Shown here piece by piece: positions 11,047 to 23,084 of a DNA stretch of 64,000 bases. Position numbers and translations under genes: made by a program. The DNA is taken from contig JAGTTD010000013.1 in NCBI GenBank assembly GCA_018398585.1, positions 31,575,131-31,639,130 on the forward strand, written 5' to 3'. Every line of letters starts with the position of its first letter. Within the stretch, counting starts at the first letter, position 1. The notes beneath the pieces were generated by a model. That model worked only from the letters and a program-made list of their open reading frames with translations, had not been told where the DNA came from and did no database searches. The DNA is from Simmondsia chinensis (lineage: Eukaryota > Streptophyta > Magnoliopsida > Caryophyllales > Simmondsiaceae).

Positions 11047-11239
11047 TCCAATAATATTTGTAAGCTTATTTACATTGATTTCTCATCTTTTTTTTATTTA
11101 AAAATAGTTATTTATGTTTTATTTTCACCTAGTGTTGGTCGTCAAATGGGGATCAATTTGGCCAGAAAACAAAACATGAATAACTATTTCAAAGAAAAAG
11201 ATAAGGGATCAATTTGAACAAACTTACAAATAGAACCAA
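11047..11239. mobile_element. Short MITE related to 6536-6885
   Basis: The left arm AATATTTGTAAGCTTATTTA is inverted at the right (TTTGAACAAACTTACAAAT, about 11211). No ORF. Confidence 0.5.
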
Positions 11240-11574
11240 ACATGATAATTTTTCATCTACAGCTCGACTTTATAGGACTCATGACCTTCAAGTCACGATA
11301 GAGCAACTTTACTGATCGAAAATTCGTTATCAAATGGGGTCCAACGAATTTTCTTTATTAATGTCACTTTCAAGAAATGGACTTGAAATCAAATTTAGAG
11401 AAGAGAAAGACAAGGGAGTATCAACCAATTACGTATTCATGTGTATAATAAGGTTTAGAAGAGTTAAATTTTTATGATCATGCAAGAATTAATTTAGTAA
11501 TTCATTAAAATTAATGTTAATTATCACCTTAAAATATTTATTAGCTAAAAGATTTGATGTGACACCATCCTAAT

Positions 11575-12180
11575 TGGCCTTTCATAGGAGTGGGAAGCCA
11601 ACCTGACACAAGTAGAACCGACAAATGTGTCGTGTTGTCTTGTGTTCGTGTTATGCAAAAGATTTTAGAAAAATAAACGACACATTTATTAAAATGGTCA
11701 AGAACATTCAATCCTCAATTAACCCAATTAATGAACGGGTAATCCGAGAGTTACCCGTTAAATTTCAGGCTTGACCTTTCTTATCACATGTTAGATTGTC
11801 AACTTATAAATATACCCAAAATTAACCTTACAGCTAATACTGAAAATAAATACAATTGTTACAATAAATATCAAATGAACATGACTAAATTTAGTTCGAA
11901 TTATCTTATATCAATATAAGCTGCAAAAAAAATGACCGCAACAGTAACACGCTACTCAAATAACCTAAAATGACTATATAAAGGGGGTTAAACGCGTTCA
12001 AAATAGGTTGGCATAACTCAAATCCCAAATATATCCTAGCTACCTAAATGGATTAAAAACATGATAATCCAAACTTCACTCAGGTCCAAAAACTCCAACC
12101 AAAACCCATCATCATTTCTTATTCATATACCGTGATAGCATATCGTGTCATATTTTACTAGTTCTAGGCCCAAGGTTATC
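11575..12180. repeat. GTGTCGTGTT-rich dispersed repeat
   Basis: Words such as TGTGTCGTGTTGTCTTGTG and ATCGTGTCATA recur. Related sequence is at 16420-16780 (inverted, GAACACGAACACAACC) and 23085-23420. It looks like a non-autonomous transposon family. Borders are approximate. The preceding 11240-11574 stretch is AT-rich with nothing recognised. Confidence 0.4.
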
Positions 12181-12249
12181 AGATCGTGCATAAACTAAAC
12201 AGCATAAAATCTTCCATTACCAAGCTTCAAATGAACCCAAAACCGAGGG

Positions 12250-12972
12250 GAATTTTAGTAGAATAAAGTAGGAACTCTTCGGCTGTCTAGGACCCTATGC
12301 GGGGTCTAGATCTTTCCCTATAGTGAGGTGTGATCTAGGGACCGGGTCCGCGTAGGGGTCATCAGGAGTGGTGGTCCGTGCTATAGAATTTTGGAGTCGA
12401 ATGTTACTCTAGCCGATTTTAGTTTGTGGTGACTTTATTGAAGTACATCCGAATGAACTAAAGAGGGGCCGCATTACTGGAATGGATCCTTTGGTGTAGA
12501 AATAAATTGGTGTTTGAGCTTATAAGGTGGTGCACTGAAGAAGTGGTTATGGCGGGTCAAGATGAGGTTTGGTTCTTGGAAAAAGCTTGGTGTGAATATT
12601 CCCTTGCCCTATGGAGGATAGTTCAATGGATTGGCAAAGGTATGGAGGTTAAGAGTCTACACCTAGAAACTGCAGCAGAAGTAGGAGCCTCTATAGGAGT
12701 ATATTTGGCTTTGAGGATTTCAGTTTGCTACATATTTGTGTTCGGTCTGCACGGAAATGGACTATTTGACCTTTTCTGAGCCCTATATGGTTGAATTTTG
12801 CTCTAGTGCTCTTGCAATAGGGGCTTGTTTCTGTTTTCTGTTTTCTGTTTTCTGTCTTTTTGCTTTTGTCTATGCATGTTGCTTGTATGAAGCACTTTTA
12901 TGGGTCGGTTTCCGCTCTTGCGGATTGCCGGGTTCTGCGCTGTATTTTATCGCTATCTATCGAAAAAAAAGT
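12250..12972 (+). mobile_element. Probable L1-type LINE 3' fragment
   Basis: A relatively GC-richer tract ends in CGGATTGCCGGGTTCTG...TCTATCGAAAAAAAAG. The fragment at 15430-16368 ends the same way (GATGCCGGGTTC...ATTGAAAAAAAAGG). Short ORFs (for example 12507-12779) are not recognisable. It is probably a 5'-truncated, decayed LINE; a processed transcript is an alternative. Confidence 0.45.
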
Positions 12973-13599
12973 AGAATAACTGTACATTAGAAACAAATAA
13001 CTATTTGCGCTATAGTAGAAAGATCTCTTTAAAAGGGACTGGTTTCCTATTAGAATTTCATCTTTCATGTGATACAAAACTTGTTTCCAACTATCTTGGT
13101 TGCTAAAGCCGGGATCAAGCCCGTGAAAATGAAACTTTTTGATTAACAAATTTTGTTCTTAGTTAGTCGTTTCAATAATGTTCTCTTTTGAATTTCTTAT
13201 TCGCATATACTTTGTGTCCTCGGGGGCTCTTTCCTCCTTCTTAATTATAAGAAAAAGGCCCTGGAGTAGTAAAGGCACAACCGACCAAACAGAAATGCTA
13301 TATTTCTCATGTCAGTAATGTCTTTATTTAGTATATTTCAGTACATATGTAATAGAATTAGACGTGACAATTTTTTTGATGAGTAAGAAAGAGTAAAAGA
13401 TACTCAGGCATCCGTAGTATTTCTCTTATGAAAAAAAGTAAGAACCAAAAACAGAAAAATAGAAATCTAAAGTCTACATGCGCACTATGATCAATGCTGG
13501 GAACTAAAAGAAAGAAACTGAAGCTAGCATGCGAACCATGACCAAACCCAAGCAGAAAACATGTGTAGCTTTGGGCATAGTCCACAACTGAGCGAACTT

Positions 13600-13718
13600 T
13601 GTTACGGCTGTATTTTGACACCTCAGTGTAGGCAGTCGATCAAACTCACACTAATGTGGCTCCGCGCGCTAGTTCTGTACTGAGAGTCTCTCTCTAATTA
13701 TCGGAAAAAAAAAATCCT
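13600..13718 (+). mobile_element. L1-type 3' tail fragment
   Basis: It ends TCTCTCTAATTATCGGAAAA, the tail form shared by several poly(A)-ended fragments in this window. No coding sequence. The adjoining minus-strand stretch 13376-13600 may be another such fragment. Confidence 0.35.
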
Positions 13719-13804
13719 AGCAAGTGATAGTTTTCATAAAATATCCAAGAGAAGCAAAATACAAAAAAATAAATTATCTTCATTTTTGAAATTTCATCAC
13801 ATCA

Positions 13805-14006
13805 ACTTTGTTGCAGACCACTCTACAAAGTTAAGCATCACAGAAGTTAAGCCCTTTATAGCTCGGTTTTGATTATGGTGCGCAGCATCAACTCCAAAAC
13901 TGTTCTTTGTATATACTTTTTTATTTTTCTTCTTTTGATGTTACCTTGTATTTTTATAATTAAGAGGACACTCGTTTACTAATTATCAAAAAAAAAAAAA
14001 AAAAAA
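13805..14006 (+). mobile_element. L1-type 3' tail fragment with A18 tail
   Basis: It ends CTCGTTTACTAATTATCAAA followed by a long A-run. Upstream is T-rich 3' UTR-like sequence. No coding sequence. Confidence 0.4.
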
Positions 14007-14218
14007 GGTTTCAAAGAAACGTCTACATTAGTTACTCAACATAATGAAGGTGCCAAAGTTTCTAGTGTCAATAAGCTAGCCTATAAAATTTTAATTTGAC
14101 ATAAAATAAACTACTCATGAATCACGGTCCCCATGTGAAAGCAAAAAGACAATTACAAAAAGAAAAAAAAATACTATATAATATAAGCTTAGTCATTTCC
14201 TAGTCATATGTCTCGTGT

Positions 14219-14273
<55 letters not shown>

Positions 14274-14460
14274 TTGGGTGAAAGTAGTAACAGGATGGGT
14301 GGCTTCTTAGGAAGTCCTTATGTAGCCAACCCTATAAGGTTGGGGGTCCTCGGAAACAGCTTCTCGGCAGGGTTACACCCTGAAAAGGTAAGACTGCGTA
14401 TATCCACCTCCCCGGACTCTGCTTAGACGGGAGCTCTTGAGGCACTGGGTCCGTTGTTGG
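14274..14460 (+). mobile_element. 5S-headed SINE, 5'-truncated, in an AT microsatellite
   Basis: It starts inside the 5S head (TTGGGTGAAAGTAGTAACAG, GATGGGTGGC, AGGAAGTCCTTA), then has the junction form CCAACCCTATAAGGTTGGGG and the tail hairpin TTACACCCTGAAAAGG. It ends GGCACTGGGTCCGTTGTTGG. Both sides are (TA)n, so the insertion used an AT repeat (14221-14270). Confidence 0.82.
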
Positions 14461-15429
14461 TATGTATATATACATATATATATCAATATATATATATAGT
14501 AGGGTTCAGTTATATGAATAATTTTGCATGCATTTGGTTCAAGTTCTGATATTTACTATGTCCTATATATCACATAATATTTTAGGTTAAGAATTTCACA
14601 TGTGAGTATAGTAAAAATCTAAAACGGATTTGTGAGAAATAAGAGATAGATAGGCTACTTCATCTAATGACAATTGGCTCAAGTTTTGTATTGTGAGCGT
14701 TTTGTTTCGCATCTACTAAAAAAACAGGAATAAAGTACACGCAAAGTGCTGCTCCACCTAATGACAATTAATTTTAAAATGCAACCCTATTGGGGTTTGT
14801 ATACAAGCCTCATATATACTAATTCTATGGATAAGGCCTAAGATCCGATCAAATTTCACAGTTTACGACGAATTAGCAAATGATTGCATTATTGGAGGGA
14901 AATAAAATCGGTAATATGGGTAAGATTTTGAGCGGAATTTAATAATGTGAAATGTTAAAACTAGTTTCGATTAAATTAGAAAAGATTTTGTAAAATTTTC
15001 AGCAAAAAGAAACAAAAAAAAAAAAAAAAAAAAAAAAATCTTTGCTTAGGGTAATGTTATTATTAGGGCAAATTATTATTGCCAGAACAAAATTATAATT
15101 TTCAAGATAATTTTAAGGTTTTCATTATTTGTAAGTTATATCATTATTTTGGTAATAAAAATTTTTGTCCGACAATAATTACTCCCTATATTTATCATAT
15201 TTTAAAACAGATAAAAATCAGTTAAAATGCAATGATTGCATACTTTTGCAATCATTTCTGATAAAAGAATTATGCATGGGGGGGCATTAAAAGAAAAATG
15301 ATGGAGGTGGCACAAGGCAACAATTATTGCACATGGAGTCGATAATATAACTACGCCCCTCAAAAATGAGAATATTTAAGTTACACATGCATGCATGCAT
15401 TCTGGGTTGGAAAAATATGAAATGCCACG
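14461..15429. other. AT-rich stretch, no gene seen
   Basis: TA repeats, a long A-run (about 15013-15039) and low-complexity sequence. Parts of 14530-14860 resemble 7950-8310 (GGCTACTTCA, TATATAAGTC words), suggesting an unnamed dispersed repeat. Confidence 0.4.
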
Positions 15430-16368
15430 AGAACGAAACAGAAACAAGACACAAATGTAGCAGGTTTGAATCGAGTTTTTAAAGTTGGGTTGATCCATTT
15501 AGATAATTGAGTTATCCTCCTTCCTCCGGTGTTACTCAGATTCCTACGCCATCTTCCCTCTCCTCCTCCATCTGGTTCCAAGCTGCTCGAACTTGGAAGG
15601 TTGGTAAGAGTTTGGGTTTTCCTTTCCAAGGGCCAAAGAAGGACATTTTAGATACTTTTTGCTTTATTGAGGACAAAGCTACAGGTGAAAGGGTAAAAAA
15701 GAAGAAGCAGCAGCAGCAGCATAAGACAAGGGGTTCGGTTTTTCCTGATTACTAGTGAAGCTGAGTCCTTGGAATGTGCATGGAATTGGGAGTCAAGAGA
15801 ATAGTCAACATTATGAGACTTGGCGAGTTTATTAGGCCCTCAATTCTTAGCTCTGTTGAGGCAAATCATAGTAGTATCGATCAGAGGTCTATTTTGCGGG
15901 TCAGGGAAGCGAAACTTGCAGTTGGGTTGTTTGTATGATAGTCCAGGGTTCACGTAGATTGCTTGTCATTTGGAATGACGGTGATTTGGGATTCTCGTTC
16001 AAGGTATAGTAATTGGTATTTGGTTCTTTAGGCGAGATAGCTAGAAATGTTTAGTGCACAAAAAATTGGTTGGTTGCTTGAGGTGTTATCAGATATGGCA
16101 TTTGAGTCTAGTTGGATGCAATATGGTTGCTAGGATGCCATTGTTAGGTGTCAGCTGAAGTATTTGGTTACTGTGCGGTTGTAGGGGATATTGCTAGAGT
16201 TCAGTGCTTTATTTGGATATTGGTACGGTGTGTTATGAAATATCTTGCGAGTGTTGTTGTTATTACTTTCCTTTTGCCACACTTTGTGTATGTGCGCCTT
16301 TCAGGTCTCTTTCGGGGGATGCCGGGTTCTATTTCAAGAGTTTTCCCTTACTAATTATTGAAAAAAAA
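15430..16368 (+). mobile_element. Decayed L1-type LINE fragment
   Basis: Near 15766 the translation gives a SPWNVHGIG-like stretch, resembling the SWNVRGLG start of plant L1 endonuclease. Further on it reads RRLLVIWNDG. A GCAGCAGCAGC-bearing Lys/Gln-rich segment precedes it. The fragment ends ACTAATTATTGAAAAAAAAG. Many stops and deletions; no intact ORF. Confidence 0.5.
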
Positions 16369-16419
16369 GGTCAATCCGTTTTCAACATACTTAACCCAGC
16401 TATATAGTTATGTTCGGTA

Positions 16420-16780
16420 TTTGAGTTTATTCCACATATAGTTTTAGTAGCCTATTTCGCATAAAATAGTTTAAACTATATTTAATGATATTAATCTGAT
16501 AGTTTATTACAATAGTTATACATATGTCATATATTTATTACAAGTATCAACCGTGACTTATGTTATTAATATTTTTACAAGTTAAAAAACTAGCATTTAA
16601 TGAAAAAAATCACCCATATAATTAAAGGGGTAACCTGTAGTTTACCAATTTAATAATTGGGTAGAGTAAGGGTAAAAGAGTTCCAACACGTTTAATAAAT
16701 AGACTGGGTATGAGTTGATGCTATTTCTAAGACCTCACATAATACGAACACGAACACAACCTGACAACCCTACATGCATG
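16420..16780. repeat. GTGTCGTGTT-type repeat (inverted copy)
   Basis: GAACACGAACACAACCTGAC near 16745 is the inverse of words at 11620-11650. AT-rich interior, no ORF. Confidence 0.35.
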
Positions 16781-17036
16781 TGAATTGTTACTCAAAAACA
16801 AATGAGAGGAGCGATACAGAATAAAACTACCATAAATTTTAAAATTACTCAGATATGCAACTGATTTTACGATCACTAAATAAACTGACATGACTACTAA
16901 AGTATATCAGACCAAACTCCACCCAATAAACTGACTTATTATGAAAAGAATCTAACTCCACCTAATAAACCGACTTATTCAAAAAAGAATCTAACATATA
17001 AGCTGAATATCACGCCAATACTTCCAAATAATATAA

Positions 17037-17172
17037 CGAGGAACATACCCAGTGCCTCAAGGGCTCCCGCCTACGCAGGATCTGGGGAGGGCGAATGTAC
17101 GCAGCCTTCCCCCTTCGGGGTGTTAACCTGAAGAGAGGCTATTTCCCTGTGCCCCCAAACTGAGGGTGAGGA
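17037..17172 (-). mobile_element. 5S-type SINE, 5'-truncated
   Basis: On the minus strand it begins GAAGTCCTCACCCTCAGTTT, the end of the 5S head in the CACCCTCAGG junction form. The hairpin and GCGTACATTC follow, and it ends GAGGCACTGGGTATGTTCC. Imperfect target duplications CTTCCAAATAATAT / CTTCCAATAATAT lie at 17021 and 17173. Confidence 0.8.
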
Positions 17173-17403
17173 CTTCCAATAATATGAATAACAAAAGCAA
17201 CTAAGAGAGAACAATTTAGAGGAAACAAACAAACTAGTACTCTATAACTCTAGACAAGGGTTTGAGTTATATTCTAATCATTTTTGTCACATGAAGTATA
17301 TGTTATCACATCCCATATTCTATATCATAGGTAAGCCTTGTCGTATTGAGTTTAGCCTGGCTTTATTCATAATGCTTAGCGTTTTTCATTTTATTCAGGG
17401 TCG

Positions 17404-17900
17404 GCTCTTTTTTTTTTTTTTTTATAAGTTGTGAGCAAGGCTCGATACAAAAGCGGCGAACCGAAATTGTCCCCGAACAAAATAGAGATAATCCAAACAA
17501 GAAGCCTAACAAGCAAAAGTACTAAAAAAACTAAGACTGCCTCAATGCTAGCAACGACCTGTTACTCAACCCTGCTGGAATCTGATATAGTTGGCGACCA
17601 GGCTTTAATACAAGCTATATTACACGATACCTCGGTAGGAGAGAATAGAAAGGAAGCACACCAATACAAACCGAGGGTCGGCTCTTGTATTTTATGGAGG
17701 ACTTCCTCTTGTTACTTTTGAGGATAGTATCCTCTTTTTTTGGATAATTAGACAAACAACTCTCAATACAAACTGACGCACCCATTGAAGTGGAGCCCGA
17801 AAAAGCCCGCAAGAATGGGAAAAAAGTAAAGCAAAATAATAGACCCCAAAACCTGTAGATACCTACGCACACGTCAACTAGTGAAGTTTAGCATATCCCA
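17404..17900 (-). mobile_element. One or two L1-type 3' tails in minus orientation
   Basis: T-runs at 17408-17423 and 17733-17739 (GGATAATTAGACAAAC form) mark A-tails on the minus strand. Each is followed by AG-rich sequence with GGGCTTTTTC/GGCTCC words seen at 20165-20335 and 26050-26240. No ORF is recognisable. Confidence 0.4.
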
Positions 17901-18107
17901 GAACAATAGGATACTATCCTCTTACTTATCAAAAACAAAAAAAAAAAAAAAAAAAAAAAAACCAAAAAAGAAAGAAAGAAACTAATTAAGAGTAAATTTG
18001 GGCAAAAAAATGAGGTTGAAGTTGTTAGGCTTCCTGTATGGAGCATAATATTATCTAAGGTAACGGGCCATTTGATGGTATGTACGAGCAGCCTATGGTC
18101 TCTCTTA

Positions 18108-18350
18108 TGTTGTATTAGAGTATAAAACTATTTTTGGATCTTCACCCATTAACTAGCTGGTTCTTTAACATAGTATCAGAATTTTGTTGGCCGAGAGGTT
18201 ATGAGTTCGAATTCCAACAGCCTCCAGTGCATAATCCAAGTTTCAAGCCCAAATGGGCATTTCTATAAGAGGGCATGTTAGAGTGTCAAATCATTGATAG
18301 ACCTTTACCTATTGACTCAACTTTAGGAACAGTTGGCTCCTCAACATGTG
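18108..18350 (+). mobile_element. TRIM retrotransposon, degenerate
   Basis: LTR-like ends are 18113-18170 and 18276-18345 (TTAGAGTATAAAAC... / TTAGAGTGTCAAATC..., both ending CAACA or TAACA). The primer-binding site TAGTATCAGA follows the first, close to the tRNA-iMet type TGGTATCAGAGC. The core has GAGTTCGAATTCC. The 5-bp target repeats are TGTTG/TGTGG (one mismatch). It is the same family as 34899-35188. Confidence 0.68.
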
Positions 18351-18369
18351 GGATGGTTTCTGTTGCTAC

Positions 18370-18552
18370 AGGTGTTGTAATACTTTTGCTGTTCGTTTTC
18401 TGCTGGGGTTGGAAGTGTAAACCTTGTAGCCTCTTGTAGCTGTTTTTGTTTTAGTGTTCCATGTGTGTGCATGTCGTACTTTTTCTGTTCTTGTGGCCCC
18501 TCTGTTTATAGGTGCGCCTGCTTTTGTACTCGAGTTTGCCTCAAAGTGTTGA
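18370..18552 (+). mobile_element. L1-type 3' tail fragment
   Basis: It ends TTGTACTCGAGTTTGCC...TTGAAAATTC, near-identical to the end at 19480-19612. T/G-rich 3' UTR-like sequence, no ORF. Confidence 0.4.
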
Positions 18553-19156
18553 AAATTCTTGCAACTCATGGAAGTACAATTGAATGATACACGTAAATCT
18601 TTTGCCTTATTTCTTTTAGTTAAATTTTTGTCGTTCTTTTATTTCGATTTTCCAACATAAAAGACTAGAAATGACAAAGAGAGAACAAATAGAGCTGTAG
18701 TGGAGTTTGGTATGTATGTCTAGTTCTTTTAGACTTTAGGGTCTATGAGTTTGCGGCAGTGGTGATAGAAAGTGAACCCCCCCCCCAAAAAGACTAACAC
18801 AACTTCAAACATGAACACTATAGAATGGGACCCCGATAGTCCTAAAGTTGACACGTTAGTTTGGCTACTTTTTCCGTTTCAATTTTATTATTTTTTTGTA
18901 TAACTTTATTCTCTGTCACTCTTTCTTCCTATAAGCTCTAGACGATCTATTTTATCTACATGTTTGTATCGTGTCGCATGAATGATTTTTCCCCTATATG
19001 CTTCGTTACTTTTACTTTTACATGCTAACATGTTTACATGTTTATTTACATACATGCATACATGATTACATGCCTACATGCATACATTATTCGCATGATC
19101 TCTAGGCTTTATATGCTATTCATGAATATCATAACTATCATCAACTATTATCTATC

Positions 19157-19306
19157 AGGTTGGGGGATCCTCGAAAATAGTCTCTTGTCAGGGTCTTACA
19201 CTGATGGGGTAAGGCTGCGTACATCTTACCCCCTCAGATCCCGCGTAAGCGGGAACCTTTGAGGCACTGGGACTGTTGTTATTGTTGTTGTTGTTGTTTT
19301 GTACAA
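19157..19306 (+). mobile_element. RTE-type 3' tail, headless
   Basis: TCAGGTTGGGGGATCCTCGA, hairpin region, AAGGCTGCGTACATC, GAGGCACTGGGACTG and then (TTG)n. The preceding 18890-19156 (ACATGTTTACATG repeats) may be LINE 3' UTR. Confidence 0.8.
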
Positions 19307-19479
19307 CTTCATTATGACAGTAATCACAAATATAGAAAGTATTTATCCTTTATTAAATGAAGTTGATTTCTCCTCAACGAAGAGGGAAAAATAATTTTCA
19401 TAGTAACTTCCTATTATATGCTTTGAATCACAATTTTAGTCAAGCACGACTTTTTACAAATTTATGCAATGAAACAATT

Positions 19480-19612
19480 TTGTTAGACTGCTATTTTCTT
19501 CTTTTTTTGTTGCTTTTCCCTTTTCTGGGGTTGTTCTCCTTGTGGGCCCTATCATTGTTTAGGTGAGCCTACTTTTGTACTCGAGCTTGTCTTGGTAATT
19601 ATCAAAAAAAAA
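19480..19612 (+). mobile_element. L1-type 3' tail fragment
   Basis: TTTTGTACTCGAGCTTGTC, then TGGTAATTATCAAAAAAAAA. Same 3' UTR as 18370-18552. Confidence 0.42.
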
Positions 19613-20164
19613 TAATATAATTATCTTTAGTTGGAAAGACAAAAGTGTACAGAGTAAAGAAAAATAGTTTGCCACCCCGTGAAAACGTAAAATATTTTTA
19701 CAAAGCCAATCTCGAGATTTCAAAGGCTCAGAGGAAGTATTATCTATAAGCCCTTGTTTGGTAACCGGGTATCTAGGCTCAGTCAAGTACATTACAAACA
19801 ATCTACTTTATGTTACAATACTAACCAATATGTAGATTCTTCATACTATATTTTAGAAAAATGTGATCTATAATGCATCACGCATAAGTCACTATACCAG
19901 TAGAAACAAACTGATAATATACCTAATTTTCAAAAGCGACACTTAACAAATTAGAGGGCTCAAATAACTACTTCCATTACTTAAAATCTTAACCGCTTTT
20001 TCTTTCACATTATCAAGAATAAATTCAATCTAACTCCTAATTATGTTGCAAAGTATTTTGCAAAGCAAGGTGTCTCAAGGACTAATTCTCTCATCACGTG
20101 GCTTTGACTATGGTGGTTAACCTCTTTACTTTCCTCTATCTTTGCATTTTTGTTGTTATGTTAT

Positions 20165-20335
20165 ATACTCTCTTTTTCGATAATTAGCGAAAAGATCGCA
20201 GTACAAAGCCCGATACCCTACTGAAATAGGATCCGGAAAACACACCAAAGTGTGTAGAAAGAATAAGAAAACAAAACAAAAAGATGACCTACGCCACCCA
20301 AATTGCACACTCTAAAAACAACACCACCTAAGTAT
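20165..20335 (-). mobile_element. L1-type 3' tail, minus orientation
   Basis: The TCGATAATTAGCGAAAAG start marks the tail on the minus strand, followed by GGATCCGG and AAACAAAACAAAAAG. No ORF. Confidence 0.38.
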
Positions 20336-20403
20336 CAGATCTATTATATACTCTCTTAATGCAACAATCTAGACTCCCCGTCTTTCGATTATTAAAAAAG
20401 AAT

Positions 20404-20646
20404 CAACAACAACAAACCCAGTGCCTTAAGGGCTCCCGCATAAGCAGGGTCTGGGAGGGATGGATGTATGCAGCCTTACCCTTCAGGGTGTAACCCTACC
20501 GAGAGGCTGTTTCCGAGGAACTCCAATCTTGTAGGATTAGCAACACGAGGACTTCCTAGAAGATTACGTATCCTGCTACTACTTTCGTTCAAGCACGCTT
20601 AATTTTGAAATTCTAATAAAATTCAATGTATTAGTGCCTGATAAAT
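20404..20646 (-). mobile_element. 5S-headed SINE, full length, subfamily with intact 5S 3' end
   Basis: On the minus strand the head runs GGCACTAATACATTG, TTATTAGAATTTC, AAATTAAGCGTGCTTGAACG, AGTAGTAGCAGGATAC and AGGAAGTCCTCGTGTTGC. The last string matches the true 3' end of plant 5S rRNA, which the CACCCTCAGG subfamily has lost. The tail follows with GTTCCTCGGAAACAGCC, the hairpin and (TTG)n. Confidence 0.85.
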
Positions 20647-20756
20647 CATCCCGTATTAAAAGAAACAAAGAATCAATCCAAGTAAATGAAAGCTAGTGTC
20701 AGATTTGTAGTGTTACTCCCAACATGGAGAGAGAGAGAGAGAGTATGAACTGTAAA

Positions 20757-21352
20757 TATCATTTGTCACCCACAGACTTTATCAAGGAAAAAAACAATGG
20801 TCAGGGAAAGGGGAACAAAACAAAAGGGGATTGTCACAGAATAAAACTAACACCCAGGGAGCAAATTTACTGTACGAAAAAATTTTATAGGTGTAAGAAT
20901 ATACTTAAAATTATTAAAAATATACTCCAAAACATAAAAAATGTACTCAAAATCACCCACTTATATATCAACACAGGGAACAAAACAAAACGGGATTGTC
21001 ACAGAATAAAACTAACGCCCCAGAGAGCGATTCTACTGTACAGAAAAAATTTTATAGATATAAAAATATACTCAAAATTATAAAAAATATACTTAAAAAT
21101 AAAAAAATACTCAACAACATAAAAAATGTACTCAAAATCACCTACTTATATATCGACACACCAATTTTGTACGTTGACACACAAAATGAGATAATTTTAA
21201 ATACATTTTTAATAATTTTATATATATTTTATACCTATAAAATTTTTTTATTCTGCATTATAGAACTCTTTAGCCCCAGGGTTGTCTCACTTTGTAGCCT
21301 TGTACTTAGCCTACATCAATTAGGGTGACCGTGACCCACTGACAAATAACTC
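20757..21352. mobile_element. Foldback element with a tandemly duplicated arm
   Basis: Two direct copies, 20811-20975 and 20976-21160, begin GGGAACAAAACAAAA and share TTGTCACAGAATAAAACTAA and CTTATATATCAACACA. An inverted partial copy follows at about 21190-21262 (TTTATACCTATAAAATTTTT). The outer ends ATTTGTCACCC and CTGACAAAT are inverted. No credible gene. Confidence 0.6.
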
Positions 21353-22222
21353 CCTCCCTTTCCCACATGCACTGCCCCCCCACGTTCTATTGTTTACACG
21401 TGTATCCTATCTCCCAACATGTTTAAATATTACGACTTTTTATTACCAATCACCTTAATTTAGGTTACATTTTTAAAAAAAATTAGCTTACTTTTTTTAA
21501 CTTTTTAATCTCATATTTACTTTAATATAATACTATTAATATCTAATAGTTTTTATTAAAGTGATATTAAAAATTAGAAAAATATAAGTGATGTTTTAAA
21601 ATTGTAATTAAAATTTAGGAGGTTTTTAGTAAAAATTCTAAGTATTACTTTAAAACTCATTTGGCTAACTTTCTTTTCCTGAAAAATTATTTTTCATAAA
21701 AATTTACTTTTCTATGATTTATAAGTGTTAAACTTGGAAAAGAAAAGTGCTCTCTAATAAGAATATAAGTTGCTTTTTTGCTTTTCAATAAAGTAGAAGC
21801 AAAAATTTTTTAAAAATTTCAGCAAAAATATCCCTATTGAAAATAATTTTTAGAAAAGTATTTTTGAAAAAAAATAATTTTATCACAATTTGGTCAAATA
21901 AGCCCTAAAACATAGCTTTCCTTTGAAGTTAAATGTCAAATATGTCATATATGCTTTTAGTAATAACAACAACAATAAGAAAAAATATTGAAAAGTTTCA
22001 CGGTGCTTAATTGTGATCCACATAGTTAGCACATATTAGGTCTGTATATAAGTCTAAGTGAGACTTTATATTAAATAGAATAATCCACATGACTTATACG
22101 TTGATTTTTTTCTATCACAAACTCTAATGTGCAAATTTTTACGACACTCACATGTATATTTCTTAACAAGTACTCAAGAATATACCTAATATATTATATG
22201 TGTATATAAGATTAATTTATCA
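21353..22222. other. AT-rich stretch, nothing recognised
   Basis: Low-complexity A/T sequence. A short stretch near 22015-22090 resembles the unnamed repeat at 7950-8310. Confidence 0.4.
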
Positions 22223-22454
22223 GGTACTAATACACCGGATTCCATTAGAACTTCGAAATTAAGTGTACTTGGGCGAGAGTAGTACCAGGATGAGTGACCT
22301 CTTGGAAAATCCTTATCTTACCAACCCCATAAGGTTGGGGGTCTTCGAAAATAGCCTTTTGGCAAGGTTATACCATAAAGGAGTAAGGTTGTATACATCC
22401 ACCACCCAGACCCCGCATAGGAGAGAGTCTTTGAGGCATTGAGTCTGTTATTGT
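22223..22454 (+). mobile_element. 5S-headed SINE, full length
   Basis: GGTACTAATACACCGGATTC, CATTAGAACTTCGAAATTAA, CTTGGGCGAGAGTAGTACC and GGATGAGTGACCTC form the 5S head. The junction is CCAACCCCATAAGGTTGGGG. The tail ends GAGGCATTGAGTCTGTTATT. Confidence 0.87.
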
Positions 22455-22859
22455 AAAATAACAGCAATTTGTATCACTAGAATCTTGCTAATTATCGAAA
22501 AAATTGAAACAATAACAGCTTAGTATCTCAAAGAGACTTTCACAAAAGTATAGATATGTAAGGGTAAGATGTACGCAACTGATAGGCATTAATTATACGT
22601 GTAATATTGGTTAAAAATAAATGAAAGTACCTTGACTTTTTTGTCCTTGGATGGGGTGACCAGAAAGCAGGCTTGCGGTGTGGGCGGCGCGGTAGGGGAA
22701 TAACTGAAATAAATAATGTGTAAGATCTAAACAATTATGCATATCTAAATTATATTATTTTTTTATTTTTATAAATATATTATTTAATAACGAATTGATC
22801 TTAATATTTTATGTTAATGAGTTTTGACTTTATTATTGACAACTTAATATTAACCTTAT

Positions 22860-23018
22860 GTCGGAGATATAAGTTAAGGGATAAAGTGTCGCTTTAGGTC
22901 AAAAGGTCTGGAGTTTGAACCTCTTCCTGAGGAATCCCTACTTAACTGGCTTATATGATTTGTGGGTCGCTACATAAGTCGAGGTTTACTCGGTAACTAG
23001 GTTACTCGCAAGCAAAAA
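22860..23018 (+). mobile_element. tRNA-derived SINE
   Basis: It shares TTTAGGTCAAAAGGTCTGGA (B-box region GGAGTTTGAACCTC), GAGGAATC, TTAACTGG, GGTTTACTCGGTAACT and an A-rich end with the copies at 60201-60395 and 26745-26925. The 5' end is diverged. Confidence 0.72.
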
Positions 23019-23084
23019 AAATTTTCAAACGGTACAATTTACTTTTATTGGGTAAAAAAAAAAAAAAAAACAGTTACAAAGACC

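Noticed and set aside
20724..21328. ORFs of 119 and 110 residues (Lys/Ile-rich)
   Set aside because: They read through the tandem arms of a foldback element; the repeated peptide reflects the DNA repeat.
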